NCBI GenBank assembly: GCA_031216915.1
Contig: CM062297.1
Span: 368,913,704-368,977,703 of the forward strand
Length of the DNA: 64,000 bases
From: Pictodentalium vernedei
Lineage: Eukaryota > Mollusca > Scaphopoda > Dentaliida > Dentaliidae
Direction of reading: 5' to 3'
Positions 58,086-64,000 of the stretch are shown in pieces. The translations under genes were made by a program, and so were the position numbers. Below the pieces are notes generated by a model that was not told where the DNA came from, searched no databases, and saw only the letters and a list, made by a program, of their open reading frames with translations. Each line of letters opens with the position of its first letter. Position 1 is the stretch's first letter.

Positions 58086-60355
58086 AATGAAAGTGTCAAT
58101 GACACTGTAGCTCAATTTGTGTAAGACATGTACATGTATAGTATGTGACACAGCAGTGACACACATCTAGGTAATGACCTGATAACAAAGGTACATATAA
58201 AGTATTGTAATGGTCTGACCATAGCCTGTAACAAATGGCCTGTAACAAATGTATAGGTAAAGTATTGTAAAGGTGAGCGACAGTTAGATGCTAAACTAGA
58301 AAAGAAATCTTCACGGGGTTAATGTTACAATGGGGATCCTTGTATGGTGCACCATAAGCCAAACGTTAGCTATTGTTTTGACCTGTTTGATTCAAACCCT
58401 TTTAAGGTTGATTCATACTAATTAATAAATATGTGTCCAGTTCTTCTTAAAATATAGGTATTTGAATTTTTTATCTTAGCTCATAGGGTTTCCATGGGTG
58501 AGGAGGTTTTATTTTTCTCATTGTAAATAGAAAATCGGTTTGTGCTAATAATGTTTACCCTCCCCAAACAACAACAAATATTAATACAGGAACTTGGCTT
58601 CAACACATTTGAATATACACATCCTAGGGATGCTGAATTCAAGAAACATTATTTTGTCTGGTGATTTTGGAAAAGATTTTTAATTATCTCCCTTTTTGAG
58701 TCCCTGAGTGGGTCTGACTGAACCCAAAAATATTTGTTCTCATAGCACAGTGATAACAAAGGCGCCCATTAAATTTATAGCAAACATTACTGATATAAAA
58801 AATCTTCTTTACAGGTTCTAGACAAAAAATGTAATACACAAAATTCCCGTAAATATGACTGCCAACAGGCATTTTGAATTTTTGGCTGAGCCCCAAAGCA
58901 CTCGTTACCATCCCATGATGATAACAAACATAGTCCTAGAAGTTCTGTATAAAAAACTGATAGCACCTAATTTTAGTACAGAATGGCCATCGGCAGCCAT
59001 CTTGAATTATGGACCACACCCCAAAACACTTGTTCCTGTCCCAAGGTGATAACAAAGGTACACAAGAAGTTTCATGAAGATCGGTTCATAAATACAGCCA
59101 ATAGCCTGAGCCGTATTGACCTGTGCACTTACTGTGTATAAGTAGCACTGAATAAATCAAAGTTCATCTAATTTGCATAATTTCTGCACAAGAAAAAACC
59201 TGTATTATATATGTGATGTATTCCATGTTACTAAACATTCACTCAAAAATTTATTCAAATCAGAACCTTCATATAGAAGTTCTGTACAAAAAACTGATTG
59301 TACCTAATTTTGGTACAAAATGGCTGCCGGCAGCCATCTTGAATTTTGGACCGCACACAAAAACACTCGTCCACATCCCAAGGTGATAGCAAAGGAACCC
59401 AAGAAGTTTTGTGAAGATCGGCTCATAAATACAGCCTCTAGGCCAAGCCGTATTGACATGTGCACTTACTGTGTATAAGTAGCACTGAATAAGTCAAAGT
59501 GCATCTAATTTGCATAATTTCTGCATGAGAAAAAAAACTTGTATAATATGTGATATATTCCATGTTACTAAACATTCATTCCAAAATTTATTCAAATCAG
59601 AACTTTCATACAGAAGTTCTGTACAAAAAACAGATTGAACTAATTTCAGTACATACCCAACAACACTGGTTCTTGTCCCACGGTGATAACAAAGGTACCC
59701 AAGAAGTTTCGTAAAGATCGATTCATAAAAACGGCCTCTAGCCCGAACTGTACAGAAGTTGTGTACAAAAAAATGATTGTACCTAATTTCGGTACAAAAT
59801 GGGCACTGGCAGCCATCTTGAATTTTAGACCGCACCCAGAAACAATCGCTCTCGTCCCACGGTGATAACAAAGGTACCTAAGAAGTTTTGTGAAGATCGG
59901 TTCATAAATACAGCCCCTAGCCCAAGCTGTATTGACATGTGTACTTACTGTGTGTAAGTAGTACTGAATAAATCAAAGTTCATCTAATTTGCATAATTTG
60001 TGCACGAGAAAAAACTCTGTAATAGGAGATGTATTCCATGTTACTAAACATTCATACAAAAATGTATTCAAATCAGAACTTTCATACAGAAGTTATGTAT
60101 AAAAAACTGATTGTACTAACTTCAGTACAAAATGGCTGCTGGTGGCCATCTTGAATTTCAGACCACACCCCAAAACACTTGTGCTTGTCCCATGGTGCTA
60201 ACAAAGGTACCCAAGAAGTTTTGTAAAGATCGGTTCATAAATACAGCCTCTAGCCAGAGCCGTACTGAATTGTTGGCGGATGGACAGACGTTCAGATGGA
60301 CAGGAGAAGACGGCCCATGGCATAACCTCAAATTTTACTACGTCAAAGTTGAGCT
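58086..60355 (+). mobile_element. P2 repeat, copy b
   Basis: It starts AATGAAAGTGTCAATGACAC, TGTAGCTCAA and ends CAAAGTTGAGCT. The body has the same ~335-bp units as P2a (GCCATCTTGAATTT near 59001, 59336, 59815, 60149) and AATAC(A/G)GCC...GCCGTA hairpins. A P1-like fragment (about 58312-58695) is nested after GAAAAGAAATCT, where P2a reads on directly into TTGAGTCCCAGAG. The 3' hairpin is degenerate relative to P2a. Confidence 0.65.
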
Positions 60356-61192
60356 AATAAAAGAAACACAACAAAAATTATACTTCTTGTCATTTTGAAA
60401 ACTTTTATTGAAGTAAATTGTGATATACGAATCACTTTTGTTGGTTACTCACTCCATTGTTTTCAACAATCTCTCTCCCAATTTCGACTGCAGTGGTTCA
60501 TTTTTTACAGAATTATTTTTTTCAGTTTTATTACTTTGTGCTTATTATCTGTTCTTTTAAAAACAAACATAAGTTACAGTATCAAATAGTTTTTATGTCC
60601 TTTGTTTTGTCACCTAACAGTAAATATAAGGGTTGCATTGAAATGACTCAAGAAACCACTTATGTTAAGACAGTTTCTCAAAATCACAAGGAAACTCTGA
60701 TTTTGCTGAAATGTAGAAATTAGGCAAAGGAGCAGTGCCAGGGCAAAGGTGTTGCCCACTTCTCCCTCTAGGCTGGTCCCTGCTCATCATCAGTGTCAGT
60801 GATAAAAAGTGATATTGTTATTGTTTTCAATGATACAATTTTGTGTGTTTGGCTTCATGTGGTTTTGTTTGTCAAACACGCTGAAATTTGGTGCATTCAA
60901 TTTTGGTAATTAAGAATCACAAAATGTTGGCAACATGCATGCTCAACAATCTGGACAGACTGAGATTGTCAAAACGAGTGCAACATTTTTTGTTACTGTT
61001 ATGAATCGGATCACTATTTTCAACGATGATAAAAAATACAATTTTAGTCTTGGCAGTAAACTTTTAGTGTGTTTTTCATTTCCGGGAATTTGCCCTGACA
61101 AAACTTGCTCGGAAACGGAATAAGGGTTTCCATGAAATCTGCATGCCCGAGTTGGTGTTTGACAAACGTAAGATGGAAATGCCAATTGATGT
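60356..61192. other. unassigned intronic spacer
   Basis: No supported gene. Some short frames are open but have no motif or splice context. Confidence 0.45.
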
Positions 61193-61617
61193 CTTAAACT
61201 TTTAGTCAGGTGAGAAAAAAAGTTGAGTTAGAAAGGTCTCTGACTAGAGGTAGCCACTGAGGATGGCTTATCCCCCATGAAATATTGCTCCAATACAGCA
61301 TCCTTATTAATATTTGAAGTGATGGAACCTAAAACAGAGCATGGAAACCAGAAAAGTTTGTAAGTTAAAGGTCACTGTGAGGTTTCTTCCTCTCATGGTT
61401 CCCAACCAAAATGTCAAGTTTTGTTTCAATTGGTTTTTTCCTCTCATAATACCAAACCCACATGCCAAATTATTTTCAATTAGCCAATCGGAACTTCATT
61501 TAGAGAGCATAAATCATCTCCAGATGGACAGACAGAAGGACAATGCCAAGGCTATGTCCACTTGAAAAAAATTCCAGGGAGATAAACATTGAGTGTGCTA
61601 TATCAGAGAACACTTAC
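61193..61617. other. P1-like 3' remnant (61193-61208) and iRhom intron start
   Basis: CTTTTAGTCAGGTGAG at 61199-61212 resembles a P1 terminus without the final CTAA. The rest is intron; the 5' splice site GTAAGTG of the iRhom exon occupies 61617-61611. Confidence 0.45.
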
Positions 61618-61734
61618 ATGATGAGATGCTGCTAGACTGTAATCGTCATCAAGAATATCAGGACTGTATATACTGGCTGGTGTGTAGCTTCTATTGTGCA
61701 TGCTTCCTTTTTTACGAAGTTTTTTTCTTGCTCC
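61618..61734 (-). CDS. iRhom: iRhom exon with conserved RS(F/Y)TPAS motif
   Basis: This is a 117-bp minus-strand exon. It is preceded by a polypyrimidine tract and acceptor (TTTTTATAACAG before 61734) and followed by a strong donor (CAT|GTAAGTG). It translates in phase 0 as ARKKLRKKGSMHNRSYTPAS, then IYSPDILDDDYSLAASHH; the other two frames contain stops. RRSFTPASF is a conserved N-terminal cytosolic motif of vertebrate RHBDF1/2 (family knowledge recalled, not searched). It ends on a codon boundary, matching the phase-0 start of exon 38617-38753. iRhom cytosolic tails are regulated by phosphorylation and 14-3-3 binding; no specific site is claimed here. Confidence 0.83.
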
Positions 61735-61990
61735 CTGTTATAAAAAGAAAAGACTTCAAATTAAAGCTTCCACTTGAAACTGTTGATGGCCAAGTTCTGA
61801 CTTTGGAAATTTTTCTACTCCAGGACAGGTAACCCAACCCAGCCTTTGTGTCAACTTGCTGCTTAAATTTCAAATTTACTGCACATGGTTTGTCGTCAAG
61901 TCTTGGATGCCATTATAGGTAGTCAAGACTTTACTAGAAACCACTGTAAAGCCACAAGACTGAGCTTGTAATGTGTGGCAAGAAATATGG
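61735..61990 (-). other. iRhom upstream intron with a hairpin at 61893-61935
   Basis: AAGTCTTGGATGCC - ATTATA - GGTAGTCAAGACTT is an imperfect stem of about 14 bp, related in sequence to the palindrome at 28673-28733. No exon is seen further right. Confidence 0.6.
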
Positions 61991-64000
61991 AATGAAAGTG
62001 TCAATGACACTGTAGCTAACTTGTGTGTTGTGTTTGATGAAAAGGATAATGTTCAATGTTTATGAAAGGATTCTGAAAAATGACAAGAATTTTGATAATT
62101 GGGAATATGTTCATTTCTGTTCCCTGTATGCTATGTTTTTGATAAAAATAATATGAGGTGTACACTGTACTAAAGAGATGAGGGGTGGGTTAATATGACC
62201 CCACAGTTAATGTATGTGGCCCTCACAGTTAATGTATATCAACAAAAGTTACCAAGTTATTGTGAAATTATTCCAAAACGAGTCATCCTATCAAGTTACA
62301 TTGAAATCCCTTCATAAATATGGCCTGTAGACTGTGCTAAAGGTTTTTGGGCTTCAGCCCCCCTGTAGCCGTCAGTTTCCCAACTGCGTCCAAAGGGGAC
62401 GTTCTCATCTAGACATTATATGAAGTCAACCTATCAAGTTACAATGAAATCCCTTCATAAATATGACCTGTAGACTGTGCTAAAGGTTTCTGGGCTTTGG
62501 GCTCAGGTAGCCATCATGGTTGAATGATCGCAACCAAAAGGGGACTTTCTCATCTGGGCATCATCTGGAGTGATCCTACAAAGTTACAATGAAATCCCTT
62601 CATAAATGTGACCTGTAGACTGTACTCAAGATTTTTGGGCATCGGGTACCTGTAGCCATCACTGCTGACCAATCACGACCAAAAGGGGATGTCATCATCT
62701 AGGCATTATATGGAGTCAACCTAACAAGTTACAAAGAAAACCTTCCATAAATACAACCTATAGACTATGCTAAATGTTTTGGGGCTCGGGCAGCCATCAA
62801 GGCTGAATGATTGCGACCAAAAGGGGATGTTCTCATCTAGACATTACTTGGAGTCAGCCTACCAAGCTACAATTAAATCCCTTCATAATTATGACCTGTA
62901 GACTGTTCTAAAGGTTTTCAGGCTTCGGGCCCCTGTAGCTGTCACAGTTGCCCAATCGTGTCCAAAAGGCGTTCTCATCTAGACATTATATGAAGTCAAA
63001 CCTACCAAGTTACATTGAAATCCCTTCATAAATATGACCTGTAGACTGTGCTAAAGGTATTCAGGCTTCGGGGTCGGGCAGCCATAATGGTGCAACCAAA
63101 AGGGGATATTCTCATCTGGGCATCATCTGGAGTAATCCTACAAAGTTACAATGAAATCCCTTCACAAATATGACCTGTAGACTGTGCTCAAGATTTTCGG
63201 GCTTTGGGCACTTGTAGCCATCACAGTTGACCAATCATGACCAAAAGGGGATGTCATCATCTAGGCATTATATGAAGTCAACCTAACAAGTTACAATGAA
63301 ATCCTTCCATAAATACGACCTATAGACTATGCTAAATGTTTTGGGGCTCAGGCAGCCATCAAGGCTGAATGATCGCGACCAAAAGGGGACGTTCTCATCT
63401 TGACATTATTTGGAGTCATCCTACCAAGCTACAATGAAATCCCTTCATAATTATGACCTGTAGACTGTTCTATAGGTTTTCGGGCTTCGGGCCCTTGTAG
63501 CTGTCACACTTGCCCAATCGTGTCCAAAAGGGGACGTTCTCATCTAGACATTATATGAAGTCAAACCTACCAAGTTACAATGAAATCCCTTCATAAATAT
63601 GACCTGTAGACTGTGCTAAAGGTATTCAGGCTTCGGGCTTGGGCAGCCATAATGGCACAACCAAAAGGAGATATTCTCATCTGGGCACCATCTGCAGTGA
63701 CCCTAGGAAGTTACAATGAAATCCCTTCATAAATATGACCTGCAGACGGTACTCAGGATTTTCGGGTTTCAGGCACCTGTAACCATCACAGTTGACCAAT
63801 CATGACCAAAAGGGGATGTCATCATCTAGGCATTATATGGAGTCAACCTAACAAGTTACAATGAAATCCTTCCATAAATACGACCTATAGACTATGCTAA
63901 AGGTCTTTGGGCCCGGGCAGCCATAAAGGCTGAAAGGGGATGTTCTCATCTAGACATTATTTGGTGTCATCCTAGCGAGCTACAATGAAATCCCTTCATA
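61991..64000 (+). mobile_element. P2 repeat, copy c, with a different internal satellite (3' end beyond window)
   Basis: It begins AATGAAAGTGTCAATGACAC, TGTAGCT as in P2a and P2b. From about 62230 the body is a tandem satellite unrelated to the 335-bp units of the other copies. Termination is outside the window. Confidence 0.6.
62260..64000. repeat. ~140-bp satellite with ~563-bp higher-order unit
   Basis: The phrase TCCCTTCATAAATATGACCT, or a variant, recurs near 62309, 62449, 62592, 62738, 62878, 63021, 63155, 63302, 63442, 63585, 63722, 63867 and 63990. Variants repeat every four monomers. The form with ACCTATAGACTATGCTAAA is near 62755, 63318 and 63880. The form with TTATGACCTGTAGACTGTTCTA is near 62889 and 63452. 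The form with TCATCTGGGCA(T/C)CATCTG is near 62552, 63112 and 63675. The array continues past the window. Confidence 0.88.

Overview
The window is metazoan nuclear DNA, most likely from a marine invertebrate and plausibly a mollusc (bivalve-like). It is AT-rich and has spliceosomal exons, tRNA-derived SINEs, a Tc1-like transposon, DIRS retrotransposons, and 3.9-4.7 kb satellite-bearing repeats starting ACAAGAGGCCCC and ending in a hairpin plus GAGCTAA. The species call is inference. No prokaryotic gene, CRISPR array or rRNA is visible.

The only host gene recognised is on the minus strand: three exons of an iRhom (inactive rhomboid, RHBDF1/2 family) gene at 61618-61734, 38617-38753 and 32239-32472. 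All three have AG/GT borders and their reading phases join exactly. They encode the cytosolic segment leading up to the first membrane helix. The introns are about 22.9 kb and 6.1 kb and are full of mobile DNA. The membrane exons are not seen, so the sequence left of 32239 is probably intron too.

The dominant theme is one family of DIRS-type (tyrosine-recombinase) retrotransposons, all in minus orientation. Copy A is 354-10719, B is 20929-27925, C is 32862-38245 and D is 50354-57270. A short terminal-only derivative, B', is split by B. The coding order on the minus strand is Gag, RT, RNase H, linker, YR. The elements have about 190-bp inverted terminal repeats with an asymmetric left extension, and A, B and D have an internal complementary region (ICR) equal to the reverse complement of the two joined ends. 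All coding regions are broken. B and D lack most of RT and the first RNase H aspartate but are independent insertions, so they look like a non-autonomous subfamily moved in trans. B and D each carry private sequence variants that match between their own two terminal repeats, and in D also between the left end and the ICR. This is what ICR-templated DIRS replication predicts. Insertions leave no target duplication and favour AAA|A(T/C).

The second theme is three families of non-autonomous repeats with Helitron/Helentron-like ends. P1 (copies near 1, 6.5, 11.8, 30, 41.6 and 57 kb) carries a 167-bp hairpin-bearing satellite. P2 (6136-9834, 58086-60355, 61991-end) carries either a 335-bp or a 140-bp internal satellite. 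P3 is at 10.75-11.56 kb. Other pieces are a 1.5-kb Tc1-like relic (17239-18753), SINEs (29.4 kb, 46.0 kb), remnants of a second DIRS-like family (RT at 39.5 kb, a long Gag ORF at 47.9-50.2 kb), a 0.68-kb tandem duplication whose halves differ by a 27-bp micro-inversion (40.1-41.5 kb), and several long palindromes.
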